From positions 1 through 61,785 of the forward strand of contig CAKULK010000014.1 in assembly GCA_934667275.1 (NCBI GenBank): 61,785 nt of DNA, written 5' to 3'. The position numbers and the translations under genes were made by a program. The notes under the pieces were generated by a model that saw only the letters and a program-made list of their open reading frames with translations, was not told where the DNA came from and ran no database searches. Positions 27,254 to 35,248 of the stretch are shown piece by piece. Position 1 is the stretch's first letter. Every line of letters starts with the position of its first letter. The DNA comes from an uncultured Bacteroidales bacterium (GTDB lineage: Bacteria > Bacteroidota > Bacteroidia > Bacteroidales > Paludibacteraceae).

Positions 27254-30200
27254 TTACTTGCTCTGTGCGGATTTGTCTTCCGACTCCTCGTTGAAAGGTT
27301 GCCACGAGGTCTGGAGCATACGCTGGTAGGAACGGTAACGCCATTGTGCGTTGTCGCGTGCAGCCTTGAAGAGGTCAGCAGCCTCGGTCGGGTACTGCTT
27401 CATCACAGAAGCGAAACGAACCTCGCCCTTTAGGTAGTCCTCAAACTTATCCCATTGCGGCTCCTTCGAGTCGAGCGAGAACGGATTCTTACCCTCGTTC
27501 TCCAACTCGGGGTTGTAACGCCACAGGTGCCAATAACCGCATTCTACGGCTTTTGCCTCCTCGGCTTGGCTCTTACCCATACCGGCTTTCAGACCATGGT
27601 TGATACACGGTGCGTAAGCGATAACGAGCGACGGTCCGGGATATGCCTCAGCCTCGCGGATAGCCTTGAGGGTCTGTGCCTGGTCTGCACCCATAGCAAT
27701 TTGTGCTACATAGACATAACCATAAGTGGTAGCAATCATACCGAGGTCTTTCTTGCGTACACGCTTACCCATAGCGGCAAACTTGGCAATAGCACCGAGA
27801 GGTGTTGATTTAGAAGCCTGTCCGCCGGTGTTGGAATACACCTCGGTATCAAGCACGAGGATATTGACATCCTCACCCGAAGCGATGACGTGGTCAAGTC
27901 CTCCGTATCCGATGTCATAGGAAGCACCATCACCACCGATAATCCACTGGCTGCGTTTAACGATATGGTCTTTGTATTTCAGAATCTCTTTGCAGGTGTC
28001 GCAACCGCAAGCCTCCATAGCAGCCACCATCGGCTCATAGAGACGCTTGGTAACCTCTGCGCTCTGTTGGTTCTCGAGCCATTCCTTGAACATCGCCTTC
28101 AGTTCATCGGAGCAGCAGGTGCACTCTTGCGCCTTGGTCATCAAGGCAGCCAGACGCTCGCGCATCTTGCGATGTGCAATCTGCATACCGAGACCATACT
28201 CGCAGAAGTCCTCAAACAGCGAGTTCGACCATGCAGGACCTTGACCCTTCTCGTTGGTAGTGTAAGGCGTAGAAGGTACAGAACCCGAGTAGATAGAAGT
28301 ACAACCGGTAGCGTTAGCCGCAATCTCACGGTCGCCAAAGAGTTGGCTGATGAGTTTCAAGTACGGAGTCTCACCGCAGCCCGAGCATGCGCCCGAGAAC
28401 TCAAACAGCGGAGTAGCGAACTGGCTGTTCTTGACATTCGACTGGATATCAACCAGATGTTGCTTGCTCTTAACGTTCTCCACGCAGTAGTTCCAGTTGG
28501 CAGCCTCAGCCTCTTGTCCCTCGAGCGGAACCATCGTCAGTGCCTTGCCCAATTTCGGATTACCCGGACATACGTCCACGCAGTTGCCGCAGCCGAGGCA
28601 GTCCATAACGCCCACTTGCATACGGAAGTGCATACCTTTCAGCGCAGCCGGAGCCTTCATCTCGCGTGTTGCGCCGTTGATACCCTTAACCTCCTCATCG
28701 TCAGCCACAAACGGACGGATACAAGCGTGAGGGCAGACATAAGCACACTTGTTGCACTCGATACAGTTGTCTGCATTCCATACAGGCACGAATGCCGATA
28801 CACCGCGTTTCTCGTACTTAGCGGTACCCGACGGCCATGTACCGTCCTCTATACCCTTGAATGCGGAAACGGGCAGCAAGTCGCCATCCTGACCATTGAT
28901 AGGACGAACCACATTGTTGATGAAGTCATCACCATCGGTAGGCTTAACGACATCAGCAGCAACGTCCAAGTTCGACCAAGCGGGGTCGATGTCAAGCAAG
29001 TGGTACTCACCACCACGATCAACGGCTGCATAGTTCTTATTAACCACATCTTCGCCTTTCTTGCCATACGACTTCACGATGAAGTGCTTCATCTCCTCAA
29101 CGGCCTTCTCTACAGGGATAACACCCGTAATACGGAAGAAAGCCGATTGGAGAATAGTATTGGTACGGTTGCCCAGACCAATCTCTTGCGCAATCTTTGT
29201 AGCATTGATGTAGTACACCTTGATATTGTTGTCAGCGAAGTATTTCTTCACTTTGTTCGGCAGGTTCTTAGCCAACTCGTCGCCCTCCCAAATGGTATTC
29301 AAGAGGAACGTACCGCCCTTCTGCAAACCGCGTGTAACATCGTACATGTGGAGGTATGCCTGAACGTGGCAAGCCACAAAGTTAGGCGTAGTAACGAGAT
29401 AGGTAGAGTGAATGGGTTCATCTCCGAAACGGAGGTGCGAGCAGGTAAAACCGCCCGATTTCTTCGAGTCGTAGGAGAAGTATGCCTGGCAGTATTTGTC
29501 GGTGGTATCACCAATAATCTTTACCGAGTTCTTGTTAGCACCCACGGTACCGTCAGCACCCAAGCCGTAGAACTTAGCCTGGAACATACCCTTTCCGCCC
29601 ATAGCGATTTCCTCACCCACCGGGAGCGAAGTGAAGGTTACATCGTCGTTGATACCTACGGTGAAGTGGTTCTTCGGACACGGCAGAGCGAGGTTCTCAT
29701 AAACGGCAAGCATCTGTGCCGGAGTAGTGTCGTTCGAGCCCAATCCATAGCGACCACCAACAACAAGGATATTGTTCAATCCGAGTTCATCGAGAGCGTC
29801 TTTTACGTCTAAATACAACGGTTCGCCGTTAGCACCGGGCTCTTTCGTGCGGTCAAGTACGCAGACACGTTTCACCGAAGCGGGCAGAGCCTCTTTCAGG
29901 TATTTCAGACTGAACGGACGATACAGGTGTACGTTAATCATACCCAACTTGTTGTTGCCCTTGGCTGCCTCATAATCAATCACTTCGCGGATAGCCTCGC
30001 AAGCCGAACCCATACAGATGATGATGTTTTCGGCATCGTCGGCACCGTAGTAACTGAACGGACGGTATTTGCGACCGGTAATCTCCGAAATTTTATCCAT
30101 ATAGTCGCTCACGATGTCTGCCACACCCTCATAATACGGGTTGCAACTCTCGCGGTGAGCGAAGAATACATCGGGGTTCTCTGCCATACCTCTCATCACG

Positions 30201-30841
30201 GGGTGCATAGGCGACAACGCACGCTCACGGAACTCTTGCAGAGCCTCCATATCTACGAGCGGACGCAAGTCTTCCATATCCATCACTTCCACTTTCTGAT
30301 ACTCGTGGCTGGTACGGAAACCGTCGAAGAAATTGAGGAACGGCACGCGGCTCTTGATAGTAGCCAGGTGAGCCACACCGGCGAGGTCCATCACCTCCTG
30401 TACGCTGCCCTCGGCGAGCATAGCGAAACCGGTCTGACGGCATGCCATCACATCTTGGTGGTCACCAAAGATACAGAGTACATGGCTTGCCAAAGTACGG
30501 GCGGATACGTGGAATACGGTAGGTATCAATTCGCCCGCAATCTTGTACATGTTCGGAATCATCAACAACAGACCCTGCGAAGCGGTGAACGTAGTGGTCA
30601 GCGCGCCTGCATTCAGCGCACCATGTACCGCACCGGCAGCACCGCCCTCTGACTGCATCTCCTGAACCATCACTGTCTCGCCGAACATGTTCTTGCGCCC
30701 GGCAGCAGCCCACTCGTCTACGTTCTCTGCCATAGGCGAAGATGGCGTGATAGGATAGATAGCCGCTACCTCGGTGAACATATACGCGATATGCGCCGCA
30801 GCAGCGTTACCATCACAAGTAATAAACTTTTTTTCTTTCAT
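27254..30841 (-). CDS. nifJ: pyruvate:ferredoxin (flavodoxin) oxidoreductase
   Basis: 1195 residues, the normal length of the fused homodimeric enzyme. It converts pyruvate and CoA to acetyl-CoA, CO2 and reduced ferredoxin in anaerobes. Domains in order are the pyrimidine-binding N-terminus (YPITPSSPMAE), the transketolase-C-like and gamma domains, a 2[4Fe-4S] ferredoxin part (CIECNKCAYVCP near 685 and CLGCGNCVDVCPG near 745), and the thiamine-diphosphate domain with SGCGETPYLKL and GDGASYDIGYGG...NTGGQ. Single gene with its own strong terminator. A useful sign that the host is an obligate anaerobe. Confidence 0.97.
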   Translation of the reverse strand: MKEKKFITCDGNAAAAHIAYMFTEVAAIYPITPSSPMAENVDEWAAAGRKNMFGETVMVQEMQSEGGAAGAVHGALNAGALTTTFTASQGLLLMIPNMYKIAGELIPTVFHVSARTLASHVLCIFGDHQDVMACRQTGFAMLAEGSVQEVMDLAGVAHLATIKSRVPFLNFFDGFRTSHEYQKVEVMDMEDLRPLVDMEALQEFRERALSPMHPVMRGMAENPDVFFAHRESCNPYYEGVADIVSDYMDKISEITGRKYRPFSYYGADDAENIIICMGSACEAIREVIDYEAAKGNNKLGMINVHLYRPFSLKYLKEALPASVKRVCVLDRTKEPGANGEPLYLDVKDALDELGLNNILVVGGRYGLGSNDTTPAQMLAVYENLALPCPKNHFTVGINDDVTFTSLPVGEEIAMGGKGMFQAKFYGLGADGTVGANKNSVKIIGDTTDKYCQAYFSYDSKKSGGFTCSHLRFGDEPIHSTYLVTTPNFVACHVQAYLHMYDVTRGLQKGGTFLLNTIWEGDELAKNLPNKVKKYFADNNIKVYYINATKIAQEIGLGNRTNTILQSAFFRITGVIPVEKAVEEMKHFIVKSYGKKGEDVVNKNYAAVDRGGEYHLLDIDPAWSNLDVAADVVKPTDGDDFINNVVRPINGQDGDLLPVSAFKGIEDGTWPSGTAKYEKRGVSAFVPVWNADNCIECNKCAYVCPHACIRPFVADDEEVKGINGATREMKAPAALKGMHFRMQVGVMDCLGCGNCVDVCPGNPKLGKALTMVPLEGQEAEAANWNYCVENVKSKQHLVDIQSNVKNSQFATPLFEFSGACSGCGETPYLKLISQLFGDREIAANATGCTSIYSGSVPSTPYTTNEKGQGPAWSNSLFEDFCEYGLGMQIAHRKMRERLAALMTKAQECTCCSDELKAMFKEWLENQQSAEVTKRLYEPMVAAMEACGCDTCKEILKYKDHIVKRSQWIIGGDGASYDIGYGGLDHVIASGEDVNILVLDTEVYSNTGGQASKSTPLGAIAKFAAMGKRVRKKDLGMIATTYGYVYVAQIAMGADQAQTLKAIREAEAYPGPSLVIAYAPCINHGLKAGMGKSQAEEAKAVECGYWHLWRYNPELENEGKNPFSLDSKEPQWDKFEDYLKGEVRFASVMKQYPTEAADLFKAARDNAQWRYRSYQRMLQTSWQPFNEESEDKSAQSK

Positions 30842-31055
30842 CTTTTTTATAACTAATACCTTAAATCTTCTTTCTCAAGTCCCTCTAAATCCCTCTCTCG
30901 CAAATAATTGCATGAAAACCATGAATTACGAAATCATACGATTCGTAATCCATAGTGCACGACTAACTCATAGTTGCCAATGTCACAACAATTTCCGTTC
31001 CAAACTCTCCATTTTCCCCAACTTTTTTATTTTTGCGTCTCAGTTTCAGCAAATA

Positions 31056-32243
31056 TCAATACAAAAATCCGAACAACCACAGCGGGATATTCTTCATCTG
31101 CCCCACCTCAATATCGCCAATGGCACAATAGCGAATGCCCGTTTTAGAAGGCGTAGTGGCACACGCATCCATGTAATATTTGCCATCCACAATAAACATC
31201 GCGCTACGGTCTGTGGCATTTATCTTGTGGTTGCCATGCAATGCTGCATAGAAGAACGTTTCTGCCACCGACTGGCTGTCCAAATCGCGTGTTGAAGTGG
31301 CATAGCAGAGGTTGGTATTCTGCATATACACCTTTGCCGGTTTCAAGGGGAATTGCTTGCTCTCGGGGTACAGCAAATTCAACAAACGAGCATCTTTGAG
31401 ATACTTGATGTAGTTCATCGTGGTTGAACGCGAACAATCAATCGCCTGCGACAACGTGCTGACATTCAATCCACAAGGCGTCTCCTGCAACATCAAGTAC
31501 AACAATTTGCGCAGTTTGCTCAACGAACTCACCTCTATCTGCTTTATCAACAGCACATCCACCTCCAGAATCATGTTCATCATCTTCAGCAGCGACTCCG
31601 AGAAGTCGTGTGGCTCCAAGAACAGCGGATAATAGCCGTGGTGCAAATAGTTGTCAAAATGCTCCAGCGGATGCACCTGTTTGCAAACCGCGTGTGCAAT
31701 ATCCACATGATGCTGCAGAATATCCTCCAACGAGAACACCGGCAATTTCAGCCCCAATGCCACATTCAAATACTCACGAAAACTAAAGCCACGCAAATTA
31801 TAGATATGCACCAGCGAGCCGATGTCGTAGTTATCCTCTATCAGACGCATCACCGGCGAGGCCGTGAACACAATATGCAGATTCGGATAGCGATAGTAGC
31901 ATTGGCTCAGTTCGCGCGACCAGTTCGGATACTTGAACGCCTGGTCTATCAAGAGCGTCTTGCCGCCAGCCGCCACAAACTCACCCGCCAACTCCATCAG
32001 CGTATGCTCCGTAAAATAGAAGTCATTAAAATTCACATATAGCGTCTTCTTGCTATCCGCAGGTGCAGCGTTGCGAATTTCCTTGGCATAATTCAGCAAA
32101 AAGTCCGTTTTGCCGACACCGCGCCCACCTTTGATGGCTATCAAGCGGTCGTTCCAATTGATTTCGTCCATCAATACACGACGAATGGGCACCTGCACGT
32201 GCTCCACCAAGTAGTCATGTGTCTTATAAAATGCCTCTAACAT
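31056..32243 (-). CDS. AAA ATPase of the DUF4143-associated family
   Basis: 395 residues from the ATG at 32243; a longer frame to 32411 would run through a terminator and a promoter, so it is rejected. Walker A is GGRGVGKTD near residue 36, Walker B-like LLIDQ near 95, then a winged-helix segment (STLSQAIDCSRSTTMNYIKYL) and a DUF4143-like C-terminal part with KVYMQNTNL. These stand-alone ATPases are widespread in Bacteroidota and of uncertain role. Transcribed alone from a promoter at 32264-32272 with a palindrome just upstream. Confidence 0.85.
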   Translation of the reverse strand: MLEAFYKTHDYLVEHVQVPIRRVLMDEINWNDRLIAIKGGRGVGKTDFLLNYAKEIRNAAPADSKKTLYVNFNDFYFTEHTLMELAGEFVAAGGKTLLIDQAFKYPNWSRELSQCYYRYPNLHIVFTASPVMRLIEDNYDIGSLVHIYNLRGFSFREYLNVALGLKLPVFSLEDILQHHVDIAHAVCKQVHPLEHFDNYLHHGYYPLFLEPHDFSESLLKMMNMILEVDVLLIKQIEVSSLSKLRKLLYLMLQETPCGLNVSTLSQAIDCSRSTTMNYIKYLKDARLLNLLYPESKQFPLKPAKVYMQNTNLCYATSTRDLDSQSVAETFFYAALHGNHKINATDRSAMFIVDGKYYMDACATTPSKTGIRYCAIGDIEVGQMKNIPLWLFGFLY

Positions 32244-32263
32244 ACTGCACCTATTTTTGTGCC

Positions 32264-32272
32264 GCAAAGGTA
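32264..32272 (-). promoter_or_regulatory. -7 element of the ATPase gene
   Basis: Minus-strand TACCTTTGC, 20 bp upstream of the ATG at 32243. It fixes the start choice. Confidence 0.6.
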
Positions 32273-32290
32273 GTATTTTTTTTTCATTTT

Positions 32291-32308
32291 TGCAACATCC
32301 ATGTTGCA
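32291..32308. promoter_or_regulatory. palindrome upstream of the ATPase promoter, possible operator
   Basis: TGCAACAT-cc-ATGTTGCA, perfect 8-bp arms, placed about 19-36 bp upstream of the -7 element, where a repressor or activator could bind. Confidence 0.45.
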
Positions 32309-32328
32309 TTTTCGCATTTTCCACGAAA

Positions 32329-32360
32329 AAGGAGTGCCTGACCAGTGTCAGACACTCCTT
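32329..32360 (-). terminator. terminator after htpG
   Basis: A 14-bp stem with one mismatch (AAGGAGTGcCTGAC against GTCAGaCACTCCTT), 4-nt loop, followed on the minus strand by TTTTT. Confidence 0.85.
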
Positions 32361-32362
32361 AG

Positions 32363-32395
32363 AGACCCGCGATAGACCTGCTACAGACCCGCGAT
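32363..32395. repeat. 11-bp tandem array, family C (3 units)
   Basis: AGACCCGCGAT, AGACCTGCTAC, AGACCCGCGAT. It fills the space between the htpG stop codon (32398) and its terminator. The complement of the unit recurs at 55781-55813. Confidence 0.88.
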
Positions 32396-32397
32396 AT

Positions 32398-34485
32398 TTA
32401 CAGCATCTCAACGCTTCGGGTCACGAACTTAGCCAATGCCTCGCCTTTCAACTGACCGCTTGCCAGCATGGCGATATCAATAAGTTGGTGCACCTTGTCA
32501 GAGGCCTTGGCATACTCGCCGTACTGCTCTTTAAGTTGTTGGCGCAAGGCAGCTAACTCCTTGGTGACATTGGTGACGGCATTTTTCTCCTCTTGTGTGA
32601 GGTCCGCCTCTTTCTTGTCCTTTTGGGCAGCGCGGAGGTCGTTCTCCTCCTGCTGTTTGGCTGTGATTTGCTCAAGCAGCGGTGTGGTCTTGCCGGCACA
32701 GATGGTGTTGATGTCCTGCAACAGGGCTGCCACTTTCGAGTTGGCGGTGTTGATGACCAGATTGTATTGGTCGGGCATCTGCCCGTAGAACGACATACCT
32801 TGCTGGTGCGCGGACATCTCTTTCATCCTGCGCATAAACTCGTTCTGCGTCAGGAAAACAGGCAGAGCATCTGCCGAAACAGCCTCAAGGCTGACTACAT
32901 AGTTGGTTTTATCGGTTTTTGGCAACAGAGTTTCGAAGGTGTATCGCAGCGCATCTTCGTCGGCTGCGGACAGGTTGACAGCGGCTTTGTCGGCCTTGCT
33001 AATAAGATTTTCAATCACATCGGAGTCCACGCGCACAAAGCGGATAACGCCTTTCTTGCTCTCGTCTGTGCCGTCGCCGTAACTCTTCTGTTCGAACTGG
33101 CTCATCGCGTGTACGTCCAACTCGCCGTCCATCAACAGCACATCGTAGCCTTTCTCTTTCGCGGGCTTGATGTAGGCGTATGAAGCGTCGGCGTCTTGGG
33201 CATAGAGGAGAATGAGGTCGCCGTTCTTATCCGTCTGGTTGTCTTTGACTTTCTCTTTGTATTCGTCCAACGTGAAATACTTGCCCTCAATGTTCTTCAT
33301 CAGTGCGAAGCCCACAGCGCGGTCGTAGAATTTGTCATCGGAAAGCATACCGTACTGGATGAAGAGTTTGATATCGTCCCACTTCTTCTCGAAGTCCTCA
33401 CGGTTGTTCTTGAATATCTCTGCCAATTTGTCAGCCACTTTCTTAGTGATGTGGTTGGAAATCTTCTTCACGTTGTTGTCACTCTGCAGGTAAGAGCGGC
33501 TGACGTTCAGCGGAATATCCGGCGAGTCTATTACGCCATGCAGCAACGTAAGATACTGAGGCACAATGTTTTCTACCTCGTCGGTTACGAACACCTGGTT
33601 GCAATAGAGTTGAATCTTGTTGCGGTGAATGTCGAGGTTGTTCTTAATCTTGGGGAAATACAATATACCCGTGAGGTGGAAAGGATAGTCCACGTTCAGG
33701 TGGATATGGAACAGCGGTTCGTCCATCAGGTCGGGGTACAACTCGTGGTAGAACTTGTCGTAGTCCTCGTCCGTCAGTTCCGACGGCTTGCGGGTCCATG
33801 CGGGGTTCACATCGTTGATGATATTGTCCTCGCCGGTCTCCACCTGCTTGCCGTCTTTCCACTCTTTCTTCTTGCCGAAGGCAATCTCCACGGGCAGGAA
33901 CTTGCAGTATTTCTTCAGCAGCCCCTCGATGGTGGCGTCTTCCAGATACTGTTGGAACTCGTCATTGATATGCAGTACGATGTCCGTTCCGCGGTCGGCT
34001 TTGATGGTCTCCTCCATCGTGTATTCGGGCGTGCCGTCGCAACTCCAGTGAACTGCTTTGGCGTCCTCCTTGTACGATTGCGAGAATATCTCCACCTTGT
34101 CGGCAACCATGAATGCGCTGTAGAAGCCCAGTCCGAAATGCCCGATGATGGCTTCCGCCTTGTCTTTGTACTTATTGACGAACTCCTCCGCGCCCGAAAA
34201 GGCGATTTGGTTGATGTACTTGTCCACCTCTTCGGCGGTCATACCGATACCATGGTCGCGCACGGTGAGGGTGTGCTTGTCTTTGTCTATCAGCACGCGC
34301 ACACGTGTATCGCCGAGGTCGCCTTTGGCTTCGCCCACGCTGGAGAGGGTTTTCAACTTTTGCGTGGCGTCCACGGCGTTGCTAATCAACTCACGGAGGA
34401 ATATCTCATGGTCTGAATACAGGAACTTTTTGATGACGGGGAAGATGTTGTCCGACGTAACCCCGATATTACCTTTGTTGTTCAT
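32398..34485 (-). CDS. htpG: molecular chaperone HtpG (Hsp90)
   Basis: 695 residues from the ATG at 34485 (MNNKGNIGVTSDN); an upstream frame to 34599 has no conserved residues. It holds the GHKL ATP site (ELISNAVDATQKL, DHGIGMT, GHFGLGFYSAF), the middle domain (LFIQYGMLSDDKFYDRA region) and the dimer domain. An ATP-dependent folding helper in the cytoplasm. No clear promoter motif was found in the 190 bp upstream, which also hold an 11-bp array and the tRNA-Asp terminator. Confidence 0.96.
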   Translation of the reverse strand: MNNKGNIGVTSDNIFPVIKKFLYSDHEIFLRELISNAVDATQKLKTLSSVGEAKGDLGDTRVRVLIDKDKHTLTVRDHGIGMTAEEVDKYINQIAFSGAEEFVNKYKDKAEAIIGHFGLGFYSAFMVADKVEIFSQSYKEDAKAVHWSCDGTPEYTMEETIKADRGTDIVLHINDEFQQYLEDATIEGLLKKYCKFLPVEIAFGKKKEWKDGKQVETGEDNIINDVNPAWTRKPSELTDEDYDKFYHELYPDLMDEPLFHIHLNVDYPFHLTGILYFPKIKNNLDIHRNKIQLYCNQVFVTDEVENIVPQYLTLLHGVIDSPDIPLNVSRSYLQSDNNVKKISNHITKKVADKLAEIFKNNREDFEKKWDDIKLFIQYGMLSDDKFYDRAVGFALMKNIEGKYFTLDEYKEKVKDNQTDKNGDLILLYAQDADASYAYIKPAKEKGYDVLLMDGELDVHAMSQFEQKSYGDGTDESKKGVIRFVRVDSDVIENLISKADKAAVNLSAADEDALRYTFETLLPKTDKTNYVVSLEAVSADALPVFLTQNEFMRRMKEMSAHQQGMSFYGQMPDQYNLVINTANSKVAALLQDINTICAGKTTPLLEQITAKQQEENDLRAAQKDKKEADLTQEEKNAVTNVTKELAALRQQLKEQYGEYAKASDKVHQLIDIAMLASGQLKGEALAKFVTRSVEML

Positions 34486-34604
34486 ATTGCATTGATTTTT
34501 ACTTGACTCAAAGCGGTTGCATCGCACAGCCGCACGCCGAAACCAATACAAATTCTTTGCCAAAGGCACCACAACTGCCAAATTGACAGGAAGAAGCATT
34601 ACAC

Positions 34605-34634
34605 TATCCTCCTATCCTATAACTATCCACTAAC
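34605..34634. repeat. 11-bp tandem array, family A (2 full units plus a partial)
   Basis: A partial TATCCTCC, then TATCCTATAAC (34613-34623) and TATCCACTAAC (34624-34634), just beyond the tRNA-Asp terminator. Same unit as at 9797-9829 and 46275-46307. Confidence 0.8.
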
Positions 34635-34642
34635 AAAAAGCA

Positions 34643-34676
34643 AAGTCTGCAAGCAACATTCATTGCTTGCAGACTT
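34643..34676 (-). terminator. terminator after tRNA-Asp
   Basis: A perfect 14-bp stem AAGTCTGCAAGCAA with its complement and a 6-nt loop, directly abutting the tRNA 3' end and followed on the minus strand by CTTTTT. Confidence 0.88.
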
Positions 34677-34677
34677 G

Positions 34678-34751
34678 CGGTGCGGACGAGACTCGAACTC
34701 GCGACCTACGGCGTGACAGGCCGGTATTCTAACCAACTGAACTACCGCACC
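34678..34751 (-). tRNA. tRNA-Asp (anticodon GTC)
   Basis: 74 nt. Acceptor GGTGCGG pairs with CCGCACC, the D-arm has GTTCAGTTGGTTAGAAT, the anticodon loop is CTGTCAC, the T-arm has GTTCGAGTC, and the discriminator is G. CCA is not encoded. Confidence 0.95.
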
Positions 34752-34778
34752 AAGGTAGTTGCTTTCTCGAAAGCGGGT

Positions 34779-34787
34779 GCAAAGGTA
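34779..34787 (-). promoter_or_regulatory. -7 element of tRNA-Asp
   Basis: Minus-strand TACCTTTGC, 28 bp upstream of the tRNA. Confidence 0.6.
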
Positions 34788-34883
34788 CTGCTTTTTTTTG
34801 AACCAACCAAATGTTTCCGTAAAAAAATGATATTTTTCATGCATTTTTCTCATTTTTCGAACCATAGTCCCCTATACAAAACA

Positions 34884-34912
34884 TTAGGGCTACTCACATT
34901 GAGCAGCCCTAA
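34884..34912 (-). terminator. terminator of the efflux operon
   Basis: TTAGGGCTaCTCA paired with TGAGcAGCCCTAA around a 3-nt loop, 32 bp after the PII-like gene. Confidence 0.8.
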
Positions 34913-34943
34913 CAATTTTATTCGCAAGGTATAATACTCTGAT

Positions 34944-35237
34944 TTACACCGTTTTCTCCACGTTCCACGTGAAGGCGCGGACGCCGACCTCCTTGTTGCG
35001 GAGGTCGAGTTTCTCGACGGACTCGAGAAGCACGTCCACCTTGTCATCGGGCACGATGGTGATGACGCAGGAGTTCATCTCCGGCCATGTGTGCGTGCCG
35101 CGGCGGGGTTCACCGTCCATGGAGCCGCGCCCCTGTACCTGCTCGAACATCGTGAAACCACGTATTTCCAACACATCAAGCATATACTCAACACGCTCCG
35201 TGTTGGCTTGATTGAACACTATCATTACTGCTTTCAT
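34944..35237 (-). CDS. PII-like small protein of the efflux operon
   Basis: 97 residues with the PII/CutA-like ferredoxin fold pattern (MKAVMIVFNQANTERVEYML, then SCVITIVPDDKVDVLLESV). It lacks the long T-loop with the uridylylated Tyr of classical GlnB. It starts 11 bp after the RND pump stop. Small PII-like proteins (such as DUF3240) sit beside RND metal pumps in other bacteria and are suspected metal or ligand sensors. That role here is by analogy. Confidence 0.75.
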   Translation of the reverse strand: MKAVMIVFNQANTERVEYMLDVLEIRGFTMFEQVQGRGSMDGEPRRGTHTWPEMNSCVITIVPDDKVDVLLESVEKLDLRNKEVGVRAFTWNVEKTV

Positions 35238-35248
35238 ACGATTACAAA

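Noticed and set aside
27890..29812. 640-codon plus-strand frame
   Set aside because: Exact antisense of nifJ, whose protein is strongly conserved; the frame is a shadow of its codon bias.
32244..32411. N-terminal extension of the ATPase gene
   Set aside because: The extension would translate the htpG terminator and the gene's own promoter.
33196..34416. 406-codon plus-strand frame
   Set aside because: Antisense of htpG; no protein character.
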